Origin: an uncultured Desulfotomaculum sp.
GTDB taxonomy: Bacteria; Bacillota; Desulfotomaculia; Desulfotomaculales; Desulfotomaculaceae
Reading direction: 5' to 3'
Length of the DNA: 53,684 nucleotides
Assembly (NCBI GenBank): GCA_946411205.1
Contig: CAMKDG010000004.1
Span: 1-53,684, forward strand
Part shown: in pieces, positions 7,116 through 16,902 of the stretch
Layout of the letters: each line of letters starts with the position of its first letter
How positions within the stretch are numbered: the stretch's first letter is position 1
The notes under the pieces: generated by a model
Told to the model about the DNA's origin: nothing
The model's input: the letters and a program-made list of their open reading frames with translations, nothing else
Databases searched by the model: none
Position numbers and translations under genes: made by a program

Positions 7116-8225
7116 TTAACTGAGACGGATCATCATGAGAGAAGCCCCCGCTGAACTTCCCAACAAAGTGGCCAGCCCCGCAAGCCCGAACATTTGCAGC
7201 GACACCGTAGCTCCAACTGCTAAATCGATAACGATTTCATTGGCATAATTTGATAAGGCTACCACCGGCGATAATATTGAAGCAGTATTCGCTGAACCGT
7301 TAATCAGCAGTCTGGAACTCGTTAAAAGGGCAGCAGTGGTGTTGATATGATAGGAGATACGGTAACGGCCTGCCGTATTTATTGTAAAGACAGTATTGGC
7401 ACCGTTAACGCTAATACCTGAAAGTAGTTGTGCGTTAGGCAGAGGGATAGAGGTTCCTCCTAGTAGAACAGTAATAATTGCTCCCGTTGTATTGGCTGCA
7501 AAGCCTGCGGTAGCCGTAGGATTAGGTCCTGGCGCACCGGTCGGTCCGGTGGGGCCTGTGGGTCCGGTGTCTCCTGTCGATCCGGTAGCCCCCGTAACGC
7601 CGGCGATTCCAGTAGCCCCGGTGGGTCCAGTGGCACCCGTAGGACCGGCGGGACCGGTAGCCCCCGTTGCTCCGGTAGCTCCGGTGACTCCTGTGGGACC
7701 CGTCGCACCGGTTGCCCCACCGGCACCATTTGCACCCGTAGGACCTACTGCACCGTCAGCACCCGTCGCCCCAACAACTCCGGTAGGACCTATTGCACCC
7801 ACGGGGCCGGTGCCACCGGTAGCTCCCGTAGCTCCGGTAGCCCCGGTGGCACCGCTCGCACCGGTGGCTCCGGTAGGACCCTCAACGGGTCCAGTGGCTC
7901 CTGTAGGTCCGGTGACTCCGGTTGCTCCGGGCAATACAGGCGAGTTCATTGCCGTATTGGCTTTTGATTTTAAGAACAATTGGTTGTGAGCAATACTATT
8001 AAGCATCTCCTGTACGCTATCATTAACAGCCAAAATGTCGCTGATGGTTGCAAAATCACCCGTTAATCCAGGAAGAGTTCCTAAAACAAACTGAAGCTTC
8101 TCCCCTTCCGCATTGATTATATGACTTAAGCTAAGTTCTTCCATGGCAATTGATGAAATAATTAAATTGATTGCTTCCTCTCTTGTCAGGGCAGGGCTAA
8201 TAGTGGGAATAGTGGGCAGTGACAT
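7116..8225 (-). CDS. Collagen-like spore-surface protein (BclA-type)
   Basis: About 369 residues in three parts. The N-terminal domain ([20 protein letters not shown], then [17 protein letters not shown]) is shared with both neighbours. A central stretch of some 45 G-X-Y triplets, mostly GAT/GPT, forms a collagen-like triple-helical stalk. The C-terminal beta-rich domain of about 130 residues ([20 protein letters not shown], then [10 protein letters not shown]) resembles the trimeric C1q/TNF-like head of BclA. By analogy with Bacillus BclA it should form hair-like filaments on the spore, with Thr residues available for glycosylation. The ATG at 8225 is chosen because AAAGGAGG lies 10 bases upstream; the longer frame starts inside that site. 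Confidence 0.85.
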   Translation of the reverse strand: MSLPTIPTISPALTREEAINLIISSIAMEELSLSHIINAEGEKLQFVLGTLPGLTGDFATISDILAVNDSVQEMLNSIAHNQLFLKSKANTAMNSPVLPGATGVTGPTGATGPVEGPTGATGASGATGATGATGATGGTGPVGAIGPTGVVGATGADGAVGPTGANGAGGATGATGPTGVTGATGATGATGPAGPTGATGPTGATGIAGVTGATGSTGDTGPTGPTGPTGAPGPNPTATAGFAANTTGAIITVLLGGTSIPLPNAQLLSGISVNGANTVFTINTAGRYRISYHINTTAALLTSSRLLINGSANTASILSPVVALSNYANEIVIDLAVGATVSLQMFGLAGLATLLGSSAGASLMMIRLS

Positions 8226-8266
8226 AATGTAACGGCCTCCTTTCAATAAATACTACGATTACTGTT

Positions 8267-9436
<1,170 letters not shown>

Positions 9437-9497
9437 TTACTAGTTTGCTTCTAAAAATCTTTTAGCTATTTATTCATAACAAGCCTACTAGAATTAT

Positions 9498-10607
9498 TTA
9501 ACCCAGTGTAAGCAATCTTTGCTGTGCTTCTTTATGGTTTGGATATTGACTGACTGTTTGGCTATACGCATTGACCGCTTCTTTGCGGTTACCCAGTTTT
9601 TCATAGCACTGCCCCATGAAATACCAGGCCTGGTATCCGCCGCAGCCTACCAGTGTGAGATATCCTTGAACCTGTTTTTTCCCTAGTTCAAGACAATGTT
9701 TAAACACTGGAATGGCTTCCGCAAACATCTCTTTGGCAAAAAAAATTAGGCCTTTGTAAAAATGAAGATCCACATATTCCGGATAGAGGGCTATGGCCTT
9801 TTCAATACCCGGCCACGCCCCCTCAAAGCTTCCCAAAGTAATCAAAATATCATATTTCAATTTATATAATAAGGACGGGGGAATCTGTTTTCTCTCAAGA
9901 AATCGCCTCAGGGAAAGGTTCACCTGTGTAAAGGCTTCTTCATACTTCTTAGCGCGATAATATTCACTGGCAATATGATAATCAATCCACGGACTGTATT
10001 CTGGATGTTTTCTTTCCTTTTCCAGCATCAAGAGATTTCTTTTGTTTTTTCCCTTTGCTTCAGTAACATAATCCAGGTAGCCATAATGATGGATTGTAGT
10101 AGACGGCATTATTTCCGGTTGGCCGGCTTTCCGAATTTCAGCTACATCCAAGTATTCATGGATATTTCCTATGAATTTAAAACCTTTATGATTTCGGAAT
10201 AGCCTATGGCTGGCAAACAAATACGCCCTGTTTACATCCGCTGGTAGGCTGCCATAGTAGTTGATAAGAGGAAGCAGAAAAAGGTCCTTATCTACAGACT
10301 GAAGTGCCTTCCGAAATTCTTGGATATTTTCAATTCTCAATTCCTCATCAGCATCCAACCATAATATCCATTCACCGGATGCTCTCTCAATGCTAAAATT
10401 TCGGGCTTCGGCAAAGCTTTCCGTCCAAGTAAAATCATATACCTTCGCAGAATACCTACGACAAATTTCTTTTGTTTTGTCAGTAGAGCCGGTATCCACG
10501 ACAACCACTTCATCCACTACCCGTTGTACACTGGTAAGACACCTTTCCAACCACGCTTCTTCATTTCTGACAATCATGCATAAAGATAAAGAGAAATTTT
10601 CTTGCAT
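9498..10607 (-). CDS. GT2 glycosyltransferase with C-terminal TPR-like repeats
   Basis: A 369-residue family 2 glycosyltransferase. The GT-A nucleotide-binding core shows SLSLCMIVRNEEAWLERCL, VVDTGSTDKT and the metal-binding WLDADEEL. From about residue 200, helical pairs resemble tetratricopeptide repeats (YRAKKYEEAFTQV, LHFYKGLIFFAKEMFAEAIP, YFMGQCYEKLGNRKEAVNAY). GT2-TPR proteins are often linked to glycosylation of surface proteins. It lies directly downstream of, and in the same direction as, the collagen-like gene's upstream region, so glycosylation of the Thr-rich stalks is a reasonable inference. Confidence 0.85.
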   Translation of the reverse strand: MQENFSLSLCMIVRNEEAWLERCLTSVQRVVDEVVVVDTGSTDKTKEICRRYSAKVYDFTWTESFAEARNFSIERASGEWILWLDADEELRIENIQEFRKALQSVDKDLFLLPLINYYGSLPADVNRAYLFASHRLFRNHKGFKFIGNIHEYLDVAEIRKAGQPEIMPSTTIHHYGYLDYVTEAKGKNKRNLLMLEKERKHPEYSPWIDYHIASEYYRAKKYEEAFTQVNLSLRRFLERKQIPPSLLYKLKYDILITLGSFEGAWPGIEKAIALYPEYVDLHFYKGLIFFAKEMFAEAIPVFKHCLELGKKQVQGYLTLVGCGGYQAWYFMGQCYEKLGNRKEAVNAYSQTVSQYPNHKEAQQRLLTLG

Positions 10608-10790
10608 ACTATCCTCCCACTACCAACAATGCAGCATATCATTAGGACACAAGGCCGTCATCCTATCATAATGTATGTTTGCTTCCTAAACATGGTTACC
10701 AAACAGGCACTCCTTTCCCCTAAACCAAGCACCTGTTAACGCCAACCAGAATAATAATGAATAAAGTACGATAAGTTGGGAGTAAAAGCT

Positions 10791-11888
10791 ATGATCACCA
10801 TTAGCCTTTGCATGATTGTTAAAAATGAGGAAGCGGTGCTAGGGCGATGCCTGGATTCCGTAGCAAACCTGGTAGATGAAATCATCATCTTGGATACAGG
10901 TTCTACCGACAGTACAAAATCCATTGCCGCTCAGTATACCAACCAAATATTTGATTTCAATTGGATTGAAGATTTCTCTGCCGCCCGTAATGCTGCCTTC
11001 ACTAAGGCAACCATGGAATACATTCTTTGGTTAGATGCAGATGATGTTTTAGAAACGGACGACCAGATAAAATTTGTAACCTTAAAAGAAGATCTTGCTA
11101 CCACCGTGGATTCGGTAACCATGAAATACCATTTAGCCTTTGATGAAGACGGCAATGTATCCTTTAGTACACGACGCAACCGTTTAGTAAAGAGGGCAAA
11201 TAACTTTCAATGGATCGGCGCGGTTCACGAATATCTTGAGGTATGGGGTAATCTTCTGCATAGTGATGTTGCCATAACTCATAAAAGCATCCATCATGAC
11301 AGTGATAGAAATCTAAAAATATATGAAAAACGTTTGGCGCAGGGAGAAGAATTTTCTCCCCGGGATCTCTATTACTTTGCCAATGAGCTACTGGATCACC
11401 ACATGTATGAACGGGCTGCTACCTTTTATGAAAAATTTCTTGCAGAAGGCAAAGGATGGATTGAAGATAATATTTCAAGCTGTGGCAAGCTGGCTGACTG
11501 CTATCATGCTTTAGGTGACAACGAGCAGGAACTGCAAGCCGTTCTGCGTTCATTTCGTTACGGCAGTGCGCGGGCTGAATTTTGCTGCCGTCTGGGCTAT
11601 TATTTTATAGACCAGGGTGATTTAACCTCAGCAATTTTTTGGTATAAGCTGGCTACACAAGTGGGACGGCAGGAAAATCACCTAGGATTTTTAAATCCTG
11701 CATTTTCTACCTGGTTGCCACACCTGCAGTTATGCGTCTGCTATGATGGTTTAGGTATGCACAAACTGGCCTATCTTCACAATGAGGTAGCCCGTCAATA
11801 CCGCCCTAAGGATGGCAAAATATTGCAAAATAAAAAATTCTTAGAAGCTCTGCTACAGGAGAAAAATGATCCCGTTAACAAGAATTAA
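10791..11888 (+). CDS. GT2 glycosyltransferase with TPR-like C-terminus
   Basis: About 365 residues, related to the divergent gene at 9498-10607. It has ISLCMIVKNEEAVLGRCLDS, ILDTGSTDST and WLDADDVLE, then a helical C-terminal half (DLYYFANELLDHHMYERAAT; GDNEQELQAVLRS) like TPR units. The two GT2 genes are transcribed away from each other from 10608-10790. The ATG at 10791 is preferred because GGGAG lies 8-9 bases before it; the TTG at 10776 overlaps that site. The function is likely sugar transfer to a spore or cell-surface protein, with the collagen-like proteins as the nearest candidates. Confidence 0.82.
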   Translation: MITISLCMIVKNEEAVLGRCLDSVANLVDEIIILDTGSTDSTKSIAAQYTNQIFDFNWIEDFSAARNAAFTKATMEYILWLDADDVLETDDQIKFVTLKEDLATTVDSVTMKYHLAFDEDGNVSFSTRRNRLVKRANNFQWIGAVHEYLEVWGNLLHSDVAITHKSIHHDSDRNLKIYEKRLAQGEEFSPRDLYYFANELLDHHMYERAATFYEKFLAEGKGWIEDNISSCGKLADCYHALGDNEQELQAVLRSFRYGSARAEFCCRLGYYFIDQGDLTSAIFWYKLATQVGRQENHLGFLNPAFSTWLPHLQLCVCYDGLGMHKLAYLHNEVARQYRPKDGKILQNKKFLEALLQEKNDPVNKN

Positions 11889-11903
11889 ATTAGCGTAATC
11901 TTT

Positions 11904-11952
11904 AAAAGTTAAAAGCCAATCGGGCTATAAGCACCGTTGGCTTTTAACTTTT
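11904..11952 (+). terminator. Terminator of the plus-strand GT2 gene
   Basis: AAAAGTTAAAAGCCAA pairs with TTGGCTTTTAACTTTT across an 17-base loop. The symmetrical ends would let it act in both directions. Confidence 0.8.
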
Positions 11953-12202
11953 AAGGGCCAATTGCCCTAAACAAGTTGTCAATTAAAACATCCCCAATTC
12001 TAAACTAACATACAAATGATAAATCGTTATGATCCAAACTTATTATTTTAAGTTATCAAAAATAACACTACTATAAAAATTATTCATAACAGTTATAAAG
12101 GATAATTATTTCATTATAGATAATATTACCCAAAACGGCATATAAGTGAGGTGGTCAAAAGAAGGGTTGGTTTTTTCTACTGTTATGAAGGAGGGATTTC
12201 AT
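11953..12202. other. A/T-rich intergenic region upstream of yedE
   Basis: It holds no supported gene. The region is strongly A/T-rich and should contain the yedE promoter, but several weak TATAAT-like sequences prevent a single choice. The reading frame that runs into yedE from 12146 lacks a good start signal. Confidence 0.5.
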
Positions 12203-13288
12203 TTGCAAAAACATGCACTAATTATTTTAAGCGGCTTACTCCTAGGTGCCTTGGCCGTTTTTCTTGTTTTCATGGGCAATCCAGGAAATTACGGTGTTTG
12301 TATTGCTTGCATGTTACGGGATATTGCAGGCGCTTTAGGACTGCATCAGGCCCAGGTCGTTCAGTATTTGCGGCCGGAAATTATTGGTCTTAGTTTAGGT
12401 GCCACCCTTGCTGCCCTAATTACCAAAGAATTTCGCGCCAGCGGCGGCTCCAGCCCAATCATACGCTTTTCCCTTGGCTTTGCGGGTATGCTGGGTATGC
12501 TTGTGTTTCTCGGTTGTCCTGTAAGAACGGTTTTACGCCTGGCCGGTGGTGATTTTAATGCCGGCATCGGTCTGATTGGTCTGATAATCGGTATTATTAT
12601 GGGCACTATGTTCCTAAGAAGAGGTTTTTCCCTTGGGCGAGCTGCCAAAATGTCTCCGGCCAACGGTTATGTTTTTCCTCTCTTTATTCTTAGTTTATTA
12701 ACAGCCGCACTTATCATTCCGTCCTTCTTTTTTGCTAGTAAAACGGGTCCCGGTTCCATGCATGCACCGTTATTGCTGTCCCTTGGAGCGGGTATCGTCA
12801 TTGGCATAATGGCTCAACGCTCCAGGCTTTGTATGGCTGGGGGAATTCGAGATGCCATCTTCTTTAAAGACTATCATCTAATGTATGGCTTTCTGGCAGT
12901 ATTCGTTGCTGCCTTAGTGGGAAATTTACTGGTTGGAAGTTTTAAGTTAGGTTTTATGGGTCAGCCACTGGCCCATACTGACGGCTTATGGAATTTTTTA
13001 GGGATGTTACTTGCCGGACTAACTGCCATTCTTTTAGGGGGTTGTCCCCTGCGACAATTGGTAGCTGCTTCTGAGGGTAATACCGATGCAGTTGCCACCG
13101 TTCTTGGCTTACTGGCCGGTGCCGCCTTTGCTCATAATTTTGGTTGGGCGGCAAGTGCCAAAGGTGTCCCTCAGGCAGGTCAAGTTGCAGTTGTTCTAGG
13201 ACTTATCTTTACTCTGGGTATGGCCTTTGCTCTTTGCAAGTTTAAGGTTGGGGGTGAAGTAAAAAATGAAAAAACATGTGGATGCTAG
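12203..13288 (+). CDS. yedE: YedE-type membrane transporter linked to selenium/sulfur metabolism
   Basis: About 361 residues with roughly nine to ten membrane segments. Cysteine signatures recur: GVCIACMLRDIAGALG near the N-terminus, FLGCPVRTVLRLAGGD, SRLCMAGGIRD and LLGGCPLRQLVAASEGNTDA. These are the duplicated YeeE/YedE (DUF395) motifs and match the subgroup proposed from comparative genomics to move selenium compounds. It overlaps the TusA-like gene by 23 bases, the typical pairing. The start is set at TTG 12203 because AAGGAGGGA lies six bases upstream; longer frames from 12146 have no such site. The presence of a selenium-type YedE supports reading the TGA at 3131-3129 as selenocysteine. 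Confidence 0.82.
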   Translation: MQKHALIILSGLLLGALAVFLVFMGNPGNYGVCIACMLRDIAGALGLHQAQVVQYLRPEIIGLSLGATLAALITKEFRASGGSSPIIRFSLGFAGMLGMLVFLGCPVRTVLRLAGGDFNAGIGLIGLIIGIIMGTMFLRRGFSLGRAAKMSPANGYVFPLFILSLLTAALIIPSFFFASKTGPGSMHAPLLLSLGAGIVIGIMAQRSRLCMAGGIRDAIFFKDYHLMYGFLAVFVAALVGNLLVGSFKLGFMGQPLAHTDGLWNFLGMLLAGLTAILLGGCPLRQLVAASEGNTDAVATVLGLLAGAAFAHNFGWAASAKGVPQAGQVAVVLGLIFTLGMAFALCKFKVGGEVKNEKTCGC

Positions 13289-13484
13289 GGGACTTTCTTG
13301 TCCTGAACCTGTGCTCCTAACCAGACAGGCTCTCCAGGATCAAGTTGTTAAAGAAATTACCGTATTGGTAGACAACAAGGTAGCGGTGGAGAATGTAACT
13401 CGCATGGCGGAAAACTCAAACTGTCAGGTTAAAATAGAAAAACAAGACAGTGACTTTATTCTTACTCTGATAAAAACTAAATAA
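13266..13484 (+). CDS. TusA/SirA-family sulfur (selenium) carrier protein
   Basis: A 72-residue TusA-like protein with the hallmark CPxP motif (ARGLSCPEPVLLTRQAL, Cys12). TusA proteins carry persulfide on this cysteine. Homologues encoded beside YedE, including the N-terminal domain of YedF, are associated with selenium utilisation. The start codon lies inside the end of yedE (23-base overlap), so translational coupling is likely. It ends with a terminator at 13501-13542, closing a two-gene operon. Whether it carries S or Se cannot be told from sequence. Confidence 0.88.
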   Translation: MKKHVDARGLSCPEPVLLTRQALQDQVVKEITVLVDNKVAVENVTRMAENSNCQVKIEKQDSDFILTLIKTK

Positions 13485-13500
13485 ATATCTCAACTCTCTA

Positions 13501-13542
13501 AAAAAACCAAGTTGACCGGATGTTTGCGTCAACTTGGTTTTA
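13501..13542 (+). terminator. Terminator between yedE/tusA and the convergent lipoprotein gene
   Basis: AAAACCAAGTTGA pairs with TCAACTTGGTTTT across CCGGATGTTTGCG. A/T runs on both sides make it potentially bidirectional. Confidence 0.82.
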
Positions 13543-13561
13543 TTGTAAGGTCACTTTTGGC

Positions 13562-14050
13562 TTATTTGGTTTTGGGTTGCAGCCGATTGCCAATATCCCG
13601 CATTTCTTGATCAAAGCTCTCGATAGGTTTGCCGGCAGCTACCCCTTGAGATACCTTTTTAATTCTGGTAACGGTATCTACATCGGAGGAGACTGTTACC
13701 ATATAGTTACTTTGTCTTTTCTTAACCCTGTCTAAAACTTCTTTTTCCACCGCTACTGATTTGTTTTTTTCTAAATTACTGTTTAAATCCAGTCCCACGT
13801 AAATATTTTTGCCAGATACAATGGCTGTGCAACCACGAACTCCATTTACCTGGTTAGCCTCGGACACGGTGCGGTCTGCTACTTCCCTAGGATAGCCTGG
13901 TGCAGGTGTGGTAGCTCGAGGGGTGGTAGGGGCAGGAGTGGTTGGTTCAGGGCTTAGAGGCTTCTTGGCAGCAGTACAACCGCCAAAAACCAGGGATGCC
14001 CCCAATAGCACCGTCATGGGCAGAAGAATTAATTTGTTGATATCCTTCAT
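13562..14050 (-). CDS. YhcN/YlaJ-family sporulation lipoprotein
   Basis: A 162-residue lipoprotein. A hydrophobic leader ends in a lipobox (SLVFGGC, Cys25), followed by a Pro/Thr-rich linker. The YhcN/YlaJ domain (EVADRTVSEANQVNGVRGCT, then IYVGLDLN and VKKRQSNYMVTVSSDVDTVT) completes it. In Bacillus this family contributes to spore germination or outgrowth and sits in spore membranes. Start ATG 14050 is preceded by AGGAGGCG. It ends next to the shared terminator at 13501-13542. Confidence 0.88.
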   Translation of the reverse strand: MKDINKLILLPMTVLLGASLVFGGCTAAKKPLSPEPTTPAPTTPRATTPAPGYPREVADRTVSEANQVNGVRGCTAIVSGKNIYVGLDLNSNLEKNKSVAVEKEVLDRVKKRQSNYMVTVSSDVDTVTRIKKVSQGVAAGKPIESFDQEMRDIGNRLQPKTK

Positions 14051-14177
14051 GTTGTGACGCCTCCTAATAATTGATCAATGCTATTATGCCCCTGCTACTC
14101 TGCGCTATGCGAGGACAGGTATTTTTCTTTGCAGGTAAGCATATACAAAATTGGAGAAACTTTCAGGGGGCAATGAT

Positions 14178-14597
14178 ATGGCTATTCTTTATGCCTTCTT
14201 AGGCATGTTCTGCTGGGGCATAGCACCACTTTTTGGCAAACTGGGTTTATACAATGTACACCCACTGACAGCTCTCTGCTTACGAACCATGATTGCCGCC
14301 ACCCTAGTGCTGGGCTGGTTAATTGGCTCCCGTGGCTTTCAACAAATGCTACAAATTCCTCCCCTGTTCTGGATTTTTATCGGTATTGAGGCCATTTTGG
14401 CTACACTTCTGGGAGATTTAGCGTATTTTGCTGCCCTGAAAAAGGGGAACATCAATGAGGTTTCCCTTGTGATGGCTTGCGCTCCCCTGGTGACCATGTT
14501 ATTTAGCTTTCTTTTTTTCAGCGAAATAGTAACCGGTCAGCAATTGATTGGGGCAGCCTTTATCACCATCGGACTCATTTTTATTAGTCTGTCGTAA
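14178..14597 (+). CDS. Single-domain EamA (DMT) membrane protein
   Basis: About 139 residues with one EamA domain of five predicted membrane segments (AILYAFLGMFCWGIAPLFGK, TALCLRTMIAATLVLGW, FSFLFFSEIVTGQQLIGAAF). Full-length drug/metabolite transporters carry two such domains, so this half-size form probably works as a dimer, like small multidrug-resistance proteins. The ATG at 14178 is preferred because AGGGGG lies seven bases upstream; an upstream in-frame start at 14151 has no clear site. The substrate is unknown. Confidence 0.82.
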   Translation: MAILYAFLGMFCWGIAPLFGKLGLYNVHPLTALCLRTMIAATLVLGWLIGSRGFQQMLQIPPLFWIFIGIEAILATLLGDLAYFAALKKGNINEVSLVMACAPLVTMLFSFLFFSEIVTGQQLIGAAFITIGLIFISLS

Positions 14598-14665
14598 TTT
14601 ATTTCCACTAGCAAGTAACCCTCCCGCTGCATAGTAAGGTATAGAAAATATGCGGGGGAATGACT

Positions 14666-16132
14666 ATGTATAAAATAAAAACCCCTATCATTGATGCGCT
14701 GCAAAAATATAACAGTGATAGGGTCATTCGCTGGCACATGCCTGGCCATAAGGGGGGGCAGATGACGCATAACCCCACCCTCCAATTTTTGGGTGATCGA
14801 GTCTATCAGGCGGATGTCACCAATGTTCCAGGGATGGATGATTTGCATCAGCCCCAGGGTATTATTAAGGAAGCCCAAGAACTGGCTGCCGCTACCTTCG
14901 GAGCTGATCAGACTTACTTTTTAATTAACGGCAGTTCTTGCGGCTTACAGGCTCTGGTGATGGCTTCCTGCGAGCCTGGCGAAAAAATTCTTGTTCCCAG
15001 GAATATTCACCGGTCCATCCTAAGTGGTATTATTTTAAGCGGGGCAGTGCCGGTTTTTTTTATGCCAGAGTATGATGATACTTATGGTATTCCCTTGGGT
15101 ACAACCTCGGCCAGCATTGCAAGGTGTCTGCAAAACCATCCCGATATCAAAGCTGTTTTGCTGGTCTATCCCACCTATCAAGGCATTGCTTCGGATATTG
15201 AAGCCATTGCCCAAATCGTGCATCAACATGGCGTGCCCCTGCTGGTAGATGAAGCTCATGGCCCGCACTTTGGTTTTCATGAGGATTTGCCTAAAGCCGC
15301 CCTGCTGGCCGGTGCTGATGCTGTAGTACAAGGAACCCATAAAATGCTGTCCTCCTTTACCCAGGCCTCTATGTTGCATCTCAAGGGTAATCGCCTCAAT
15401 CGACAGCGTCTGGAGGGCATGCTACGACTTTTGCAAAGCACTAGCACCTCTTACTTACTATTAAGTTCCCTGGACGGAGCCAGAGCTCAACTAGCCCATC
15501 ATGGTAGGGAACTGATGGAGAGTGCTCTGGAACTGTCTCATTTTTTAAGGGACGAATTAAAAGCACTGGGATTACAGGTATTAGGGGAAGAAATGATTGG
15601 CCAACCGGGAGTATATGGTCTGGATTTTACAAAGATCACCATTTCTCTGCGCAGCCTTAAAGTCAGCGGCCTGTGGGCGGAAAAGTGGCTGCGGGAAACA
15701 TGCCGACTGCAGGTAGAAATGGCGGATGTGTTTAACCTGCTACTGCTAGTCACCTTTGGTAATTGGCGCAGCGATGCCAATAATCTGCTGTCTGCCCTGA
15801 GCGACATGGCCAATACCTTGAAGACTTCTCCACAGATCACAGAGGCCCACGGGGCCGTCGAAACGATTAACCCTTATCCTGTTATTCCTGAGTTAGCCCT
15901 GCCACCTCGGGAGGCCTTTTGGTCCTCTCCCACTGCCGTGCCTTTATCTGCAGCAGTAGGGCACATCAGCGCTGAGGTCATCACTTGCTATCCACCGGGC
16001 ATCCCTGTTATTTGCCCCGGCGAAAGATATAACCAGGATATTATTGATTACCTCATTGCTATGCGCCGTCTGGGGGTGCATTTCCAAGGGAGTTTTGATA
16101 CCAGTCTGGCAACCGTGCAAGTACTAAAATAA
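14666..16132 (+). CDS. Orn/Lys/Arg decarboxylase (PLP-dependent)
   Basis: A 488-residue PLP enzyme of the Orn/Lys/Arg decarboxylase major family, SpeA/YaaO-like, without the N-terminal wing domain of the inducible forms. The signature RWHMPGHKGG lies near residue 23. The catalytic core has HGVPLLVDEAHGPHFGFH and the Schiff-base lysine in VQGTHKMLSS (Lys226). A C-terminal domain with ITCYPPGIPVICPGE completes it. The likely reaction is decarboxylation of lysine, arginine or ornithine for polyamine synthesis; specificity is not readable. Start ATG 14666 is better placed relative to GCGGGGG than the ATG at 14660. Confidence 0.9.
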   Translation: MYKIKTPIIDALQKYNSDRVIRWHMPGHKGGQMTHNPTLQFLGDRVYQADVTNVPGMDDLHQPQGIIKEAQELAAATFGADQTYFLINGSSCGLQALVMASCEPGEKILVPRNIHRSILSGIILSGAVPVFFMPEYDDTYGIPLGTTSASIARCLQNHPDIKAVLLVYPTYQGIASDIEAIAQIVHQHGVPLLVDEAHGPHFGFHEDLPKAALLAGADAVVQGTHKMLSSFTQASMLHLKGNRLNRQRLEGMLRLLQSTSTSYLLLSSLDGARAQLAHHGRELMESALELSHFLRDELKALGLQVLGEEMIGQPGVYGLDFTKITISLRSLKVSGLWAEKWLRETCRLQVEMADVFNLLLLVTFGNWRSDANNLLSALSDMANTLKTSPQITEAHGAVETINPYPVIPELALPPREAFWSSPTAVPLSAAVGHISAEVITCYPPGIPVICPGERYNQDIIDYLIAMRRLGVHFQGSFDTSLATVQVLK

Positions 16133-16410
16133 ATTAATTGCTAAAATATGCTGCTGGATTCCATAAAACTTTACGCGGACAAATTAAACAGATACTGTGT
16201 GTGGGATTGATATGCTCTCCTTAAGGTAGACAGGTTAAAGAATAAAACCAACTACCGCGAGGGGAGCATCTTCAATTAAAGAGCTTGCTTTTTAATGTAA
16301 ATACAGGTTCATTCTCTCTGAAAGATATTATTTATCTGGATATTGATTAATTCAAATATAGATACTAAATATGCGATAGTCTAAGCTTGGTACTAGGAGG
16401 TGCCTGCCCT
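16133..16410. other. Intergenic region with a long imperfect hairpin (16209-16273)
   Basis: No gene is supported. Bases 16209-16229 (GATATGCTCTCCTTAAGGTAG) and 16252-16273 form an imperfect inverted repeat whose arms share GCTC, CCT and GGTAG, with a 22-base A-rich loop. It has no T-run. It could be an RNA structure upstream of the DUF202 gene, or an end fragment of a lost mobile element. The rest is A/T-rich. Confidence 0.4.
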
Positions 16411-16812
16411 TTGGAGAGAAGTAAAAAAGAAGAAACCCATCGTTCCATCCAGGGAGATCGTATGCATATCCGTGAACACCTGTCCAATGAACGAACCTTT
16501 TTGTCATGGATCAGAACCGCTATCACCATAATGGGACTTGGATTTATTTTGGAAAAATTCTCCTTTTATCTTTCTCCCTTTAAGAAAGGCGTTGAACTAT
16601 CTCCTGTTCACTTTTTGTCAAATTATTTGGGGGCAGCGCTCAATGTTCTGGCTGGCATTGTCATAATTCTGGCGGTAATTCGTTTTCAACAAACCAGACG
16701 CCAAATTAATGAAGGGCAATATATCACCTCCATTACGCTGAACCTTATTGTGGCCTCCATTGTTGTTCTAGTTACTGTTTTAGCCACCTTTCTCCTAACC
16801 ATGTTCCCCTAA
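16411..16812 (+). CDS. DUF202 (YidH-like) membrane protein
   Basis: About 133 residues with a hydrophilic N-terminus, the DUF202 signature HLSNERTFLSWIRTAITIMG, and three membrane segments (residues roughly 35-55, 75-97 and 108-132). The function of the family is unknown. The TTG at 16411 has AGGAGG 10 bases upstream. An ATG at 16462 with AGGGAG five bases before it, just ahead of HIREHLSNE, is a reasonable alternative start. The gene stands alone. Confidence 0.8.
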   Translation: MERSKKEETHRSIQGDRMHIREHLSNERTFLSWIRTAITIMGLGFILEKFSFYLSPFKKGVELSPVHFLSNYLGAALNVLAGIVIILAVIRFQQTRRQINEGQYITSITLNLIVASIVVLVTVLATFLLTMFP

Positions 16813-16902
16813 ACATACACCTTCCTCCACTTCGAGTAGGTGATCGTAGTTATTGTGCTGTCACTTGTGAACTATGGGATATACTACCCCCGAGGTGATA
16901 CT

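Noticed and set aside
7396-7989. Long plus-strand reading frame opposite the collagen-like gene
   Set aside because: It is the antisense of G-X-T triplets (a Pro/Val/Ala repeat), without a ribosome binding site. The same holds for 8640-9197 and other frames on either strand of these repeats.
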